Positions 1 to 10,624 of a DNA stretch of 64,000 nt are shown piece after piece. The stretch covers positions 1 through 64,000 of the forward strand of contig JADJAG010000009.1 in assembly GCA_016704325.1 (NCBI GenBank), written 5' to 3'. A model generated the notes under the pieces. That model made no database searches. It was not told where the DNA came from and was given only the letters and a program-made list of their open reading frames with translations. A program made the translations under genes and the position numbers. Source of the stretch: Chitinophagaceae bacterium. Lineage in GTDB: Bacteria; Bacteroidota; Bacteroidia; Chitinophagales; UBA10324. Position 1 is the first letter of the stretch; every line of letters starts with the position of its first letter.

Positions 1-1967
1 AATACAACAATTACGACTGGTCGCCCGACAATAAATGGATCTATTATGTGCAGCCGGAATGGCAAACCAATAACAGAGTTTTCCTTTATAATCTTGCTTC
101 AAAAATATCTTCCACACCAATTTACAGACAGTTGGTATAATTCTTGCATGAACCCACCTTTACAAAAAGATGGCAAATGCCTTATTCTCATCTCCGATCG
201 TGAATTGAATCTTCCTTCGATAATACAGAATTTCCAGATTGCTTATCAGAACAGGAGCAAACTATACCTGGTTACACTTTCGAAGAAACACCTTCCCCCT
301 TTGCACCGGAAAATAATGAAGTGAAGCCGGAACAAAAAGCCAAGAAGAAAATGAGGCACCGGCAACAAAATCAAAATCTGATAAGTCAGCAGAAAGAACC
401 TGCAACGACAGCCGCTGCCATGATGTTAAAATTGACTTAGAGGTATCAGTATCAGACTCATTGCATTGCCAGTTGAACCTGCACAATATTTAAATATTCA
501 GTCAGCCGATGGAAATATGCTACCTGCGTTCCAAAGCTGATGAAGAAGATCGCCCCAGTGCCATTTTTGATTTAAAGAGAAAAAGAAGAATCACTTGGCA
601 CGTTTGATATGTTTCCAGATTTCTGCCGACAAGAAAAAATGGTAGTGGTGAAAGATAAAAAGTACTCCATCATTGATCTTCCAAAGGGGAACTCAAACAG
701 ACGGAAATACGGACCTCTCAATGGCATGAAAGTGATGGTAAACCAGAAACAAGAGTACCAGGTATCTTTGTAAAGACCACAATGACGAAAGATGCGTGAC
801 TTCTTCTATGTCCCCAATATGCATGGCCTCAACTGGCAGGCAATTAAAGATAAATACAGCCGGCATTGGTACCTTATGTGAATCACCATATGAATCTCAC
901 GCTTATTCTTGGAGAGATTTGATTGGAGAATTAAGTATCGGTCTTGCCTATGTTGGTGGTGGTGACAAACCTTCTCCTGATCCGCATCATGACAGGGTTG
1001 CTGGGTGCTGTAATTACCAGGGATGGATTCAGGATACTATAAAGTTTCAAAGATTCTCGAAGGAGGTGCAAACTGGAGCAGTTCGTTGCGCTCTCCGCTA
1101 GCCCAGAGTAAGGTGTGAATGTAAAGAACCAGCGATTACATCATTGCCATTAATGGAGCTCCTACCAGCACCACCAGATGATTTTTGTAGGACTTTTTGA
1201 ATACTGCCGGAAAACAGGTGGAACTTTATATTTAACAGTAAAGCCCGGCACAGATGGCAGCAGAAGAAGGCCATTGTTGTTCCCATATATAAAGATGGCC
1301 TTTGCTATTATACTACAACTGGGTACAGAAAAATATCCGGTATGTGGATTCTGTTTCCAATGACAAGAAATCAGTTACCTTCATATTCCCCAACATGAGG
1401 CGTAGATGGCTTGAATGAATTCATTAAGCACTATTATCTGCAAATGAATAAAAGGCCTTGATTATGGATGACAGAGGCAATGGCGGTGGATTCGTGTCTT
1501 CACTGAAGTAGCACAACGCCTATTCGCTCGACCTTATTTATTACAATATGTCACGTAATCAAATCGGCTCACCGGGTCCAACCGTTGCGAGTCCGAAGGT
1601 GTTGCTTACCAATGAATATTCTGCTTCTGATGGCGATATACATTTCCTACCGTTTCAAAAAGTACAAGATTGGTCAGTGATTGGAAAAGAACCTAAGGAG
1701 GCATGTAGTTGGTATTCGTGGCATCTGCCTAGCCATTGACAGAGCTACCTGAACCGTCCTGAATTTGCACCTTATGATTCATCAGGGTTGGCTGATAGAA
1801 GGATACGGCGTTGATCCGGATATTGAAGAGTAAGACCAGGATCCACTTTGGAGTGTGCCGGTATCGATCAACAATTAAACAAAGGGTTGGAGGTGATCAT
1901 GGGCTTACTTAAGACAGAAGAAAAAAATGTACCTGCTGTACCTGTTGGTCCTGATAAAACAAAATAG
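1..1967 (+). pseudogene. Tricorn-type S41 protease, C-terminal part, heavily frameshifted
   Basis: Pieces in all three frames join into the C-terminal two thirds of a tricorn protease homologue, a large peptidase that trims short peptides. Frame 3 begins inside the beta-propeller (WSPDNKWIYY near 18-47). Later pieces give the helical linker and PDZ region, then the S41 catalytic core with DDRGNGGG near 1467-1490 and NEYSASDGD at 1611-1637, where the second Ser is the expected nucleophile. The C-terminus ends at the TAG at 1965-1967. I see roughly ten reading-frame breaks, many at short homopolymers, so no long ORF survives. The 5' end lies outside the window. Either the gene is decayed or the sequence is poor here; the density of breaks shared with its neighbours favours sequence error. 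The family assignment is secure. Confidence 0.8.
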
Positions 1968-1998
1968 CCGGTTAATTTAATAACCGATAGGATGGAAA

Positions 1999-2039
1999 AC
2001 AAAACCGATGCGAATCAATGCATCGGTTTTGTTTTTTTT
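1999..2039 (+). terminator. Intrinsic terminator after the tricorn-like gene, probably bidirectional
   Basis: A perfect 13-bp stem (1999-2011 with 2020-2032) around an 8-nt loop is followed by a T tract up to 2039. It lies 31 bp after the tricorn-like stop. On the minus strand the hairpin is followed by TTTT and a G/C-poor stretch, so it may also stop the converging EamA-like gene. Confidence 0.88.
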
Positions 2040-2040
2040 A

Positions 2041-2643
2041 GGATAAGTATTCGTCATTCCTTTCGGCAACAAGCATCTGCAAGCCCGCTGCATACATGAA
2101 AGGGTCTTCCATTTTATTTTCTTTGAGTAGACAGTTCCATAGGACCAAGTAAGATTTCCAAACAACAGGAAAAGGATACTAAGAAATAATGCAGGCTGTG
2201 ATAAGTCCCCAGGTTATCATAAAAATCATAACCAGTCCTGCAAAGCCAGTGATCAGTCCCGCAATAATGAGCGAATTGATTTTTTTCAGCCTTACTCATT
2301 ACTAAGTTAATCAGCACGACCCATATCGGTATGGCAGAACAAATCAATGCCGCCAGTCCGCTGGAAATATGTTGTTCGGCCTGTACTACACTGGTATTTC
2401 CAATAACAAAAAACAATAAGCTGATTAATACAATGCTTTTCCATTCACCGAAAGTTGGCAAGGGTGTTTTCTTCAGTATGTAATATAGGCAAAACCAGGC
2501 CACCGGCTATCAGGAACCGGATGCCTGCAAAAAGAAAACGGTGGCATGGTTTTCTACGCCAATGCGAATGGCAAGTGAGTTCCAAAAAAGCATACTGCGG
2601 CAGCGAGCGCTGTGTATGCTTTTACCAGTGTGGTTGATGTCAT
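2041..2643 (-). pseudogene. EamA/DMT-type transporter fragment, frameshifted and truncated
   Basis: The minus strand encodes pieces of a drug/metabolite-transporter family protein starting at ATG 2643 (MTSTTLVKAY). At least two frame changes follow. The central piece (2503-2280) has the typical hydrophobic helices and the SSGLAALICSAIPIWVVLI segment of EamA proteins. A later piece reads GNLTWSYGTVYSKKIK, as at the start of the second EamA repeat. The similarity then stops around 2050, next to the terminator, so about the last four membrane helices are missing. A complete EamA protein has around 300 residues and ten helices. The truncation cannot be repaired by reframing, so this copy is either a true remnant or an assembly join. 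Confidence 0.65.
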
Positions 2644-2661
2644 GAACAGGTGTTTGCCCGA

Positions 2662-3029
2662 TTACAATTTGATGGTGGTGTCTTCAGTTTGCTGCAGGCC
2701 GGCATCCTCCACTCTCAGGTTCAGTTTAACCCTCAGTTGTTCAAGAAAAAGGCCATGAATAGGTGTTTTCCAGTCTCTCTGTTTCCAGCTGTACTTGATC
2801 CAGCATATTCCTTTGTTTAAAAGTTTAGTGGAAACATTGGTTCCAAAGAAGGAAGACTTACTGACATCAGGTTAGATTCCTTTTGAACCTGATCGAGTTG
2901 CATCTGAACACTTGAAGTGGCCAAATGAGCATTTGTTGGTATCCGGGCAACAATTTTCATTACTGTTTCCAAACTAAATTGGCCGGTAAGCATAATCACC
3001 AGGATGAGCAATGTTTTGAGCGTTTTCAT
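2662..3029 (-). CDS. Small exported protein of unknown function, frame broken
   Basis: From ATG 3029 the minus strand encodes a hydrophobic signal-like N-terminus (MKTLKTLLILVIMLTGQFS) followed by a polar region rich in Gln and Ser. The first frame stops at 2817. In another frame, coding-like sequence continues (VKLNLRVEDAGLQQTEDT) to the stop at 2662-2664, so a frameshift near 2810-2740 probably divides one gene. I do not recognise the family. It is divergent from the MocR-type regulator and shares its promoter region, and the EamA remnant starts about 20 bp beyond its stop. Regulator, exported protein and transporter may once have formed one locus (inference). Confidence 0.35.
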
Positions 3030-3038
3030 GGACTGCGA

Positions 3039-3068
3039 TTTAAATTATGATGTAAAGTTATATCTTTG
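3039..3068 (+). promoter_or_regulatory. Bacteroidota-type promoter and inverted repeat before the MocR-type regulator
   Basis: TTTA at 3039-3042, an 18-bp spacer and TATCTTTG at 3061-3068 fit the Bacteroidota -33/-7 pattern. Just downstream, TGGACTA (3070-3076) and TAGTCCA (3105-3111) form a 7-bp inverted repeat between the -7 box and the ATG at 3115. Autoregulation by the encoded regulator at this site is inference. Confidence 0.55.
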
Positions 3069-3114
3069 TTGGACTACCAAACATACCAGTTTTCATAAAT
3101 CAAATAGTCCAGTT

Positions 3115-4582
3115 ATGTTTCCATTGAATGCAGTAATTGACATCGACAAGACCTGCCAGACGCCTGTTTACCTTCAGATCGCCAACAAGATGATTGTACA
3201 GATCAAGAAAGGTATACTGAAGCCGGGTTCCAAACTGCCCGGCACCCGTGACCTGTCGAAAATGCTGAATGTGCACCGGCAAACCATCGTGGCCGCCCTG
3301 GATGAACTGGATGCACAAGGCTGGATAGAAATTGTACCATACAGCGGCACGTATATCAAGGAATCGATGCCGGAAGTACGGTCGAAAAAATTGGTAAGCA
3401 GGGATGGACAACCATTAGGTATCCAAAACACAGGATTTACTTTGATTAAGAATAAATTTCTTCCGGCACCACATTTTGTTAAGCCCTATTACCTGAAATA
3501 AATGAAGGATATCCGGATGTACGGATTGCACCGGTGGCCTCCTTGTCCAGAGTCTACAGGAACCTTCTGCAAAAAGACCATTACAAAAAACACCTGAGTT
3601 ATGCAGGAACACATGGTAGTATTGATTTAAGAAGGGCATTATGCGACCACTTAAGAGAAACAAGGGGCATTAATGCAGCGGTGGAGAACATTTTGCTCAC
3701 GAGAGGAAGCATGATGGCATTGTACCTCGCCTTTCATACAATAATAAAACAAGGGGATGTAGTGGTTGTAGGTGAAACCAACTATTACTCAGCAACAGCC
3801 ATGTTTAAAAATATTGGGGCGAAATTGATTACCGTGCCTGTAGATGAAAATGGTATGGTGGTAGATGCGCTGGAAAAAATTGTAAAAAACAAAGATCAGG
3901 GCGGTGTTCTTAACGCCGCATCATCACAATCCAACTACTGTTTCCCTGAAGGCAGAAAGGCGTATGCAACTGTTATGCCTTGCTGAAGAAAATAAATTTG
4001 CCATCCTGGGAAGATGATTATGATTTCGACTATCACTACGACAGCGGGCCGGTATTGCCGCTTGCAAGTGCAGATACACATGGCATGGTGGTTTATATGG
4101 GTTCGTTGAGTAAGAGCCTCGCACCGGCATTCAGGGTAGGTTTTGTTGTTGCTCCCGAAAACCTGATAGAAGAAATGGCCAGGCTGCGGCGCGTAATTGA
4201 TTTGCAGGGTGATACCATTCTCGAAAAAGCCATTGCTGAATTATTTGTTGAAGGAGAAATACAGCGTCATCAAAAAAAGGCTACCCGTATCTATCATGAA
4301 AGGCGAGATTACTTCGCCGCTTTATTGAAAAACAGGTTTACCGGCATTATCGATTTTACCATTCCTTCCGGCGGCATGGCTATCTGGGCACAGTTTAGTT
4401 CAAATTATGACCTGCAGGATATTTCGAAAAGGGCACGGGAAAAAGAGCTGTTCCTTTCGTCAGGGCGTTATTTTAATCCTGAAAATAAAAACCTGAATGC
4501 CACCAGGATGGGATTTGCCTCTCTTAATTTTGAGGAGATGGAAGAAGCGATGGATATCCTGGAAAAAGTGATCCGGCACTAA
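3115..4582 (+). pseudogene. MocR-family regulator (GntR helix-turn-helix plus aminotransferase domain), frameshifted
   Basis: The N-terminal ~80 residues from ATG 3115 are a GntR winged helix (GSKLPGTRDLSKMLNVHRQT). They are followed by a class I/II aminotransferase-like domain with the PLP lysine in GSLSKSLAP (codon 4112-4114). MocR regulators use such a domain to sense PLP or amino compounds. The reading frame changes near 3475, near 3905 and near 4010. When these are repaired, the protein is about 485 residues, which is normal for the family. The end at 4582 is intact. I chose ATG 3115 because the longer frame upstream starts before the promoter-like box. The frame breaks are probably sequence errors, given the same problem in accC nearby. 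Confidence 0.8.
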
Positions 4583-4936
4583 AGTTTTCTTGTCACTGTA
4601 CAGCTATCTTGAGAAAAAACAACCACGAACCCAGGCACTGAAAAATACAAGGAAGTTGATGCAAAACGTAGCCCTATTGTGCCTTCATTGCATAAATCAT
4701 GCTTGTAGTAATTCCATCTTTCGTGTTTTCTGAACAGTAACTAAAAACCTATTCTTAAGCAGGGAAGCAATAGCTTATTGCCGGATTAATTTAGATTTTC
4801 CGATAAATGGCTATCTTTCGCATCCCGCTAATTGCCGGTGTTCCGCTTTAATCAGCGTATCTGATCCGACCGGGCAGGTAGTTAATCAATAGCGAAAGAT
4901 CTATCCATTGTAACACCAACACTTAAACCATTTAAT
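4583..4936. other. Intergenic region before accB
   Basis: No gene is visible in these 354 bp. TATCTTTC at 4812-4819 is one base away from the Bacteroidota -7 consensus and could start the accBC transcript with a leader of about 110 nt. No clear terminator hairpin was seen for the preceding gene. Confidence 0.4.
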
Positions 4937-5410
4937 ATGGATTTAAAAGAAATACAGGAACTAATAAAGCTCCTTAATAAGTCAAACATCTCAGAGATCC
5001 GCATTGAGCGCGACAACTTTAAAATTATGGTGCGCACACAGGATCAGAACAGCCCTGTTCAGGTGGTAAGGCAGGAAACGTTAATGGCACCTCCTGTTAT
5101 AGCTGCACCACCTATTCAGCAACCTCCCGCAGCTGCACCGTCAACTGAAGCAGTAGCGGATACTTCCAGGCTGATTACCATCAAATCTCCTATGATCGGA
5201 ACCTTTTACCGTTCCACCTCACCCGACAAACCACCACTCGTAAATGTTGGCGATGAAATAAAACCCGGCACCGTACTGTGTATAGTGGAGGCAATGAAAT
5301 TGTTTAATGAAATTGAATCGGAATATACCGGGCGCATCGTGAAGATACTGATGGAGAATGCCAAACCGGTGGAATATGATCAGCCGCTATTCCTCATTGA
5401 ACCGATTTAA
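4937..5410 (+). CDS. accB: Acetyl-CoA carboxylase biotin carboxyl carrier protein
   Basis: This 157-residue protein carries the biotin that shuttles carboxyl groups between biotin carboxylase and carboxyltransferase in the first step of fatty-acid synthesis. It has an N-terminal region (residues 1-45), a Pro/Ala-rich linker (about 47-75), and a C-terminal biotinyl domain with the VEAMKLFN motif, in which Lys121 is the biotinylated residue. Length and layout match AccB of Bacteroidota. The start ATG at 4937 has no Shine-Dalgarno sequence, which is normal for the phylum. accC follows after about 70 bp on the same strand, so the two are probably cotranscribed. This is one of the few unbroken genes in the first 7 kb. 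Confidence 0.95.
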   Translation: MDLKEIQELIKLLNKSNISEIRIERDNFKIMVRTQDQNSPVQVVRQETLMAPPVIAAPPIQQPPAAAPSTEAVADTSRLITIKSPMIGTFYRSTSPDKPPLVNVGDEIKPGTVLCIVEAMKLFNEIESEYTGRIVKILMENAKPVEYDQPLFLIEPI

Positions 5411-5478
5411 AGGAAAGTTTTTACATGATTCATTAATGCAGTGAATATTCTGCTCATCATCTTTTCAAAACTTGTTCG

Positions 5479-6828
5479 TGGCTAAAAAGGGACGTTAAAA
5501 AAATACTGATAGCAAACAGGGGTGAGATTGCACTTCGCATCATTCGCACCTGCAGGGAAATGGGATTGAAAACAGTCAGTGTATATTCTACCGCTGACCG
5601 TGAATCATTGCATGTTAAGTTTGCTGACGAAGCCGTTTGTATCGGTCCACCGCCAGGCAAAGAATCTTACCTGAGTATGCCAAAAATTATGGCAGCCGCC
5701 GAGATCACCGGTGCTGATGCCATCCATCCCGGATATGGTTTCTTATCAGAGAATGAAAAGTTCGCTGAAATCTGCGGCAAATATGGTATCAAATTCATAG
5801 GACCCACGCCACACCAGATTGCGATGATGGGTGATAAGATCACCGCAAAGGATACGATGAAGAAAGCCGGCGTGCCTGTTATACCTGGTTCCGATGGATT
5901 AATTACCGATATAAAAGAAGGTAAAAAGACAGCAAAAAAAATTGGTTACCCGATCATTCTCAAAGCGACTGCAGGCGGAGGAGGAAAAGGTATGCGTATT
6001 GTTTGGAAAGACGAGGAGTTCGACAATGCATTTAGCATGGCCCGTTCTGAAGCAGGTGCATCTTTTGGAAATGATGGTGTTTATCTTGAGAAGTATGTAG
6101 AAGAACCCCGTCACATTGAGATTCAGGTTGCCGGTGATCAATATGGCAAAGCCTGTCATCTTTCGGAACGTGATTGTTCTATTCAACGCAGGCATCAGAA
6201 ACTGCTGGAAGAAAGCCCCCTCCCCTTTTGTAACTCAAGAGCTTCGTGAGAAGATGGGTGCGGCTGCCATCAAAGCCTGCAAAGCAATCAGCTATATGAA
6301 GGGGTTGGTACAGTAGAATTCCTGGTTGATAAGCACCGCAACTTCTACTTTATGGAGATGAATACGCGGATACAGGTAGAACATCCGGTAACAGAAGAAG
6401 TAATCAACTTCGATCTGATTAAGGAACAGATTAAAATTGCTGCCGGCGAACCGATCTCAGGCAAAAACTACTTCCCTTCCATGCATGCAATTGAATGCAG
6501 GATAAATGCTGAAGACCCACACAATGATTTTCGGCCTAACCCGGGAAAGATTACCACACTGCATACTCCCGGCGGACATGGGGTAAGAATTGATTCTCAT
6601 ATCTATGACGGATATACCATCACACCGTATTATGATTCATTGATCGCAAAGATCATTACCGTTGCACAAACCCGTCATGAAGCCATTGCCACAATGGAAA
6701 GGGCATTGAGTGAATATGTGATTGAAGGCGTTAAATCCACCATCCCTTTTCACCTTGCACTTATGAAAGACAAGAACTTCAGAGATGGTAATTTTAATAC
6801 AAGCTTTTTACAGACTTTCAAGTTCTGA
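5479..6828 (+). CDS. accC: Acetyl-CoA carboxylase biotin carboxylase, frameshifted in this sequence
   Basis: Biotin carboxylase carboxylates the biotin on AccB using ATP and bicarbonate. The ATP-grasp core is clear: [12 protein letters not shown] at the N-terminus, the glycine-rich loop [17 protein letters not shown], and [15 protein letters not shown] near the active site. Three frames are used. The first runs to about 6215, where a C-rich run changes frame. The second runs to about 6298, where an extra AT before GAAGGGG breaks [10 protein letters not shown]. The third runs to the stop at 6828. Repaired, the protein is about 450 residues, as expected. No ATG lies in frame ahead of the first conserved residues, so the start is also uncertain. 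The enzyme is normally essential, so sequence error is the simplest explanation. Confidence 0.88.
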
Positions 6829-7019
6829 GCAGCGTGCTGTTTGAAGCATGTTCATTTAAAGGTGCGATTTCTTCTATTCAGATTTTCAGCATGCTTTATC
6901 ATGGCTTAAATATTTTTCAACTTTGAATTTCAAGTAAGTCTTTACATACTACAAACCTTTCAACGCTTCCTTTGTAACAGCAATCCTGATTCCTGTATCT
7001 AAAGCATTAACTTCAGGCA

Positions 7020-8275
7020 ATGAAAACCCGGACCGTACTTCGATTGTTTCTGACCCTGATAGCAAGTGCATATCTAATGCAGTCTGTAGCTCAGGATCCT
7101 TTGCATTGGGAAGATATTCGAACCGGAAGCCTACAATCACCGGTTTACATTCCTCCACCTCCGGCTTTTGAATCGGGCATCAGGTCTGCCTCCTTTCCAT
7201 AACCTATAACGGTTTTACGCCCGACGCTACTGCTGCATTCGACTATGCTTCAGCAATCTGGTCTTCTTTGCTCAACTCTTCGGTTCCGATCAAAGTAAAT
7301 GCCTATTTCATTCCGCTATTACCCGGCCTGCTGGGCATTACGCTACCGAATGGCAGAAAAGATTTTTCCGGTGCGCCCTTTCCTGCCACCTGGTATAGTA
7401 CAGCACTTTCCAATTCCATTACAGACATGGAACTGAATACTGGTGAATCCGATTTTGATTTGTATTTGAACAGTGGTATCAATTGGTATTATGGTACGGA
7501 TGGTAATTGTCCGGCCAGCAAATATGACCTTGTTTCTATTGCATTACATGAGATGTGCCATGGCTTAGGTTTTGTTGGATTGGCAAAAGTGACAGGCACC
7601 ACGGGGTCTTTTGGTTTGTTGGAAGAAATTGATTTCGCACCCATCACCACCACTTTTCCGTGGCCTGATCTTGATACATTGCCTGCCATTTTTGATACCA
7701 GGCTGACTGATTCAGACGGAAATTTTCTTACCACATTTCCTAACCCATCAACTGATCTGAAATCAAACTTCACCGGCAACCAGGTCTATTTTGATGGAGA
7801 AAATGCATCGCAAATGAATAATGGGTTCAAACCAAAAATGTATGCGCCATCTTCATTCGCTTTAGGTTCCAGCCTTGTTCATCTGAATGAAAGCACCTAT
7901 CCGGCAGGAAATGTGAATGAACTGATGACACCTTTTGCAGGTGCTTCCAATGCAGTGCACGATCCGGGCCCAATCGTGATGGGCATTTTGAAAGATATAG
8001 GATGGAATGTCAACTACACCGGTGTGCCGGGCGAAATTCCTGCTAAGGTGCATTCCTTAAAAGTATTTCCAAACCCTGCAAGCACTACCATTTGGATTAC
8101 AGGCAACAACAATCACTTAGGCAAGTTTGAAGTAACAGATGTATCAGGACATCGTATTTTAAAACTGGATTATCTGCCTGCTTCCATCAGTATTGACGGT
8201 TTTTCAAATGGAGTGTACATCATCCGTTGGCTGAACGATGAGGTAACAGAAACACGTACATTCCTTAAGTACTAA
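7020..8275 (+). CDS. Secreted zinc peptidase with T9SS sorting domain, one frameshift
   Basis: The ATG at 7020 begins a signal peptide (MKTRTVLRLFLTLIASAYL, ending ...QSVAQ). A frame change near 7195-7205 separates it from the rest, which continues with TYNGFTPDATAAFDYA. The body carries HEMCHGLGF (His codon at 7547), an HExxHGLGF-type zinc-binding motif typical of metzincin-like secreted peptidases. The last ~75 residues form a type A T9SS sorting domain (VFPNPASTTIWI... GVYIIRW), which directs export across the outer membrane. The repaired length is about 418 residues. Its stop overlaps the stop of the converging flavin-reductase-like gene by 3 bp. The substrate is unknown. Confidence 0.75.
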
Positions 8276-9171
8276 TCCGTTATTACCGCTAACAACACCT
8301 TCCAGCCGGCCAATACATTTCCTGCATCCAGGTATTCTTTTGCAAGCAGGTGACGGTGGTACTCGAGAGACTCTGCATCATTGTAAAATCTTTCTCTTAG
8401 ATCTTGAATATCGGCTTCAATATGTATTTCCGCCAGTTCTTCTTTTCCCGGTAGGTGCTCTGCATTCCCAAGCTGGCCCAGGTTATTACCGGTGAGTACC
8501 TTGCTCTGCCTGATTGCATCAGGAAGCTGATCTATCCCGATGGCCGGTTTGGTATTGGGTTTATGTACTGCGAAAAGTGCGTTACCGGATGCACGCACAT
8601 AATAATCGCCTCCAAGGCGCGCTACCAGATCAATTTTATGCTGATCAATGCGTGATTGTGCATTGAGAACCGAATCGCTGATATGCATCAAAACAATTTC
8701 ACAGATGATCAGGTTAGCAGCGCCACCCTGGTCGCCTATGGCTTTCACTTCTACAACCCTACATTCAAATTGAACAGGTGATTCCTTTACACGAAATGGT
8801 TTTACCAATTGCGATGCAAGTGGCGTGAATCCGGCTTTGGTAAATTCATTAACCCCCTGCGGAAACTCTACACTTGACAAAGAGGTCTGCTGCACCATTT
8901 CATAGTTTACTGCATTAATTACCACCTCCGGAACTTCCAGCACATTTTCCAAAGTATGTTTGGTGGTATTATCTCTTACACGCCGTGCCGGTGAGAATAT
9001 GAGTGTTGCAGGATTGCTGCCAAATGCATTAAAAAAACTAAATGGCGATAGATTGATATTCCCATCCTTATCAATGGTACTTGCCAGCGCAATCGGGCGT
9101 GGTGCTATTGAAGACAGCATGTAAGCATGCAATTGCGGAATGGAAATTTCTTTAGGATTTATTGTAAGCAT
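8272..9171 (-). CDS. Flavin-reductase-like FMN-binding split-barrel protein
   Basis: The N-terminal ~200 residues match the flavin reductase-like domain, with SSIAPRPIALAST near residue 16 and NLSPFSFFNAFGSNPATL near residue 40, the FMN phosphate-binding region of this split-barrel fold. The last ~90 residues (EHLPGKEELAEI onward) are a mostly helical extension seen in longer members. Such proteins are often annotated as flavoredoxin or flavin reductase; the electron partner is unknown. The start at 9171 is followed directly by the conserved domain. The stop overlaps that of the T9SS peptidase, so the genes are strictly convergent with no room for a terminator between them. Confidence 0.82.
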   Translation of the reverse strand: MLTINPKEISIPQLHAYMLSSIAPRPIALASTIDKDGNINLSPFSFFNAFGSNPATLIFSPARRVRDNTTKHTLENVLEVPEVVINAVNYEMVQQTSLSSVEFPQGVNEFTKAGFTPLASQLVKPFRVKESPVQFECRVVEVKAIGDQGGAANLIICEIVLMHISDSVLNAQSRIDQHKIDLVARLGGDYYVRASGNALFAVHKPNTKPAIGIDQLPDAIRQSKVLTGNNLGQLGNAEHLPGKEELAEIHIEADIQDLRERFYNDAESLEYHRHLLAKEYLDAGNVLAGWKVLLAVITD

Positions 9172-9363
9172 ATAATGTCAGCAATTAAGATTCTTGTGAT
9201 TTCTGTACCGTTCAAAATTAACCGGTTGCAGAACCGGTTGGTTTTTCTGTTTTCTGATAGTGTTCTCAAATTTTCATTGCGCGTTCAATAGTAACTAAGT
9301 TGCTTCAAAAAAATCAAACACTTCAACAAAAGTATAAAGGCAAAAGTACCTATTTGGCAATCG

Positions 9364-10560
9364 TTAGTTTATGCCGGACACTTCCCGGATCGCTCTGATA
9401 ATTGATTCGCATGCCTGACCGATCTCCTCTTCGCTGATGGTAAGTGGTGGTGCCAGACGCATGCATTGCGGAGCAAATAAAAACCAATCGGTAACCACAC
9501 CGGAATGAATGCAACTGGAAACTACCTTTTTACAAAAAACTTCATCTTCAAATTCCAAAGCCATCAACAAGCCGATACTCCGGAATTCCTTAATGGAAAC
9601 ATGTTGTAACTGTTGGCGAAAGAGATTCTGTCGGTAGGAAATACCGTTTACTAACCCTTCATTCAAAACAACTTCCATTGCCGCTTTTCCCGCTGCACAG
9701 GATACCGGATGTCCGCCGAAGGTAGTGAGATGGCCCAATACAGGATGATGGGTAAGCTGATGCATGTGCGCTGCGGAAGCGATGAATGCACCGAGTGGCA
9801 TTCCACCGCCCAACGCTTTGGCAAGCAACAATATATCAGGCACCACACCATATTGTTCAAAACAAAATAAAGAACCTGTCCGGCCCATGCCTGTTTGAAT
9901 CTCATCAAATATCAACAGTGTTCCGGTGTCATTGCAACGCTTCCTGATTTGCTGAAGAAATCCTGCAGCCGGAAGAACGACACCAGCTTCCGCCTGAACA
10001 GGTTCCATGATTACGGCTGCGGTTGCGTCAGTAATGCTGTCAATACTTTCCTGACGATTAAAATGCAGCAATTGATTCCCCGGTATCAGCGGGCGAAATG
10101 CCCGCCGCCAATACTCATTACCCATTATACTCAAAGCTCCTTGCGTGTGGCCATGATATGAATGGAGAAAAGAAATAAATTCCGTTCTGCCGGTTACACG
10201 TTTTGCCAGTTTCATGGCACCTTCTGTAGCTTCAGTACCTGAATTGGTAAAATAGACCGAATCGAGATTTGCAGGAAGATGACTGGTGAGTAATGCGGCA
10301 AACTGAACCTGCGGCGACTGTATATATTCCCCATACACCATCAGGTGAAGGTATTTGGAAAGCTGCTTTTCTATGGCTGCAATTACAGCAGGATGGCGGT
10401 GACCGATATTGCTGACGCTTATACCTGAGATCAGGTCGATGTATTTTTTCCCGGAAGTATCATACAGAAAGACACCTGCTGCCTTTTCAATTTCAAGCAT
10501 CATCGGGGCATCAGAAGTCTGCGCTATATGCCTGAGAAACAATTGCCGTTCGGAAAGCAT
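9364..10560 (-). CDS. Class III PLP-dependent aminotransferase (ornithine/acetylornithine-like)
   Basis: This 398-residue protein has the full class III aminotransferase layout. YFTNSGTEATEGAMKLAK binds the cofactor phosphate, SYHGHTQGA follows, IFDEIQTGMGRTG contains the Asp that contacts the PLP nitrogen, and LLLAKALGGGMPLGA contains the Schiff-base Lys. Family members transfer an amino group from ornithine, acetylornithine, GABA or similar omega-amino donors; the sequence alone does not fix the donor. It is transcribed alone, with about 190 bp to the upstream-oriented flavin-reductase-like gene. A divergent membrane-protein gene starts about 65 bp from its start. No arginine-synthesis genes are adjacent, so I do not assign argD. 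Confidence 0.88.
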   Translation of the reverse strand: MLSERQLFLRHIAQTSDAPMMLEIEKAAGVFLYDTSGKKYIDLISGISVSNIGHRHPAVIAAIEKQLSKYLHLMVYGEYIQSPQVQFAALLTSHLPANLDSVYFTNSGTEATEGAMKLAKRVTGRTEFISFLHSYHGHTQGALSIMGNEYWRRAFRPLIPGNQLLHFNRQESIDSITDATAAVIMEPVQAEAGVVLPAAGFLQQIRKRCNDTGTLLIFDEIQTGMGRTGSLFCFEQYGVVPDILLLAKALGGGMPLGAFIASAAHMHQLTHHPVLGHLTTFGGHPVSCAAGKAAMEVVLNEGLVNGISYRQNLFRQQLQHVSIKEFRSIGLLMALEFEDEVFCKKVVSSCIHSGVVTDWFLFAPQCMRLAPPLTISEEEIGQACESIIRAIREVSGIN

Positions 10561-10624
10561 TATGGGTAATTGTATTGAATATTATGCTGCAAAGTACGCC
10601 GATTAAAATTTTACATTCATTTTT

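Noticed and set aside
9364..10560. Assignment of the aminotransferase as argD or rocD
   Set aside because: Motifs fix only the class III fold. No arginine or ornithine genes are nearby and substrate-specific residues could not be judged by eye.
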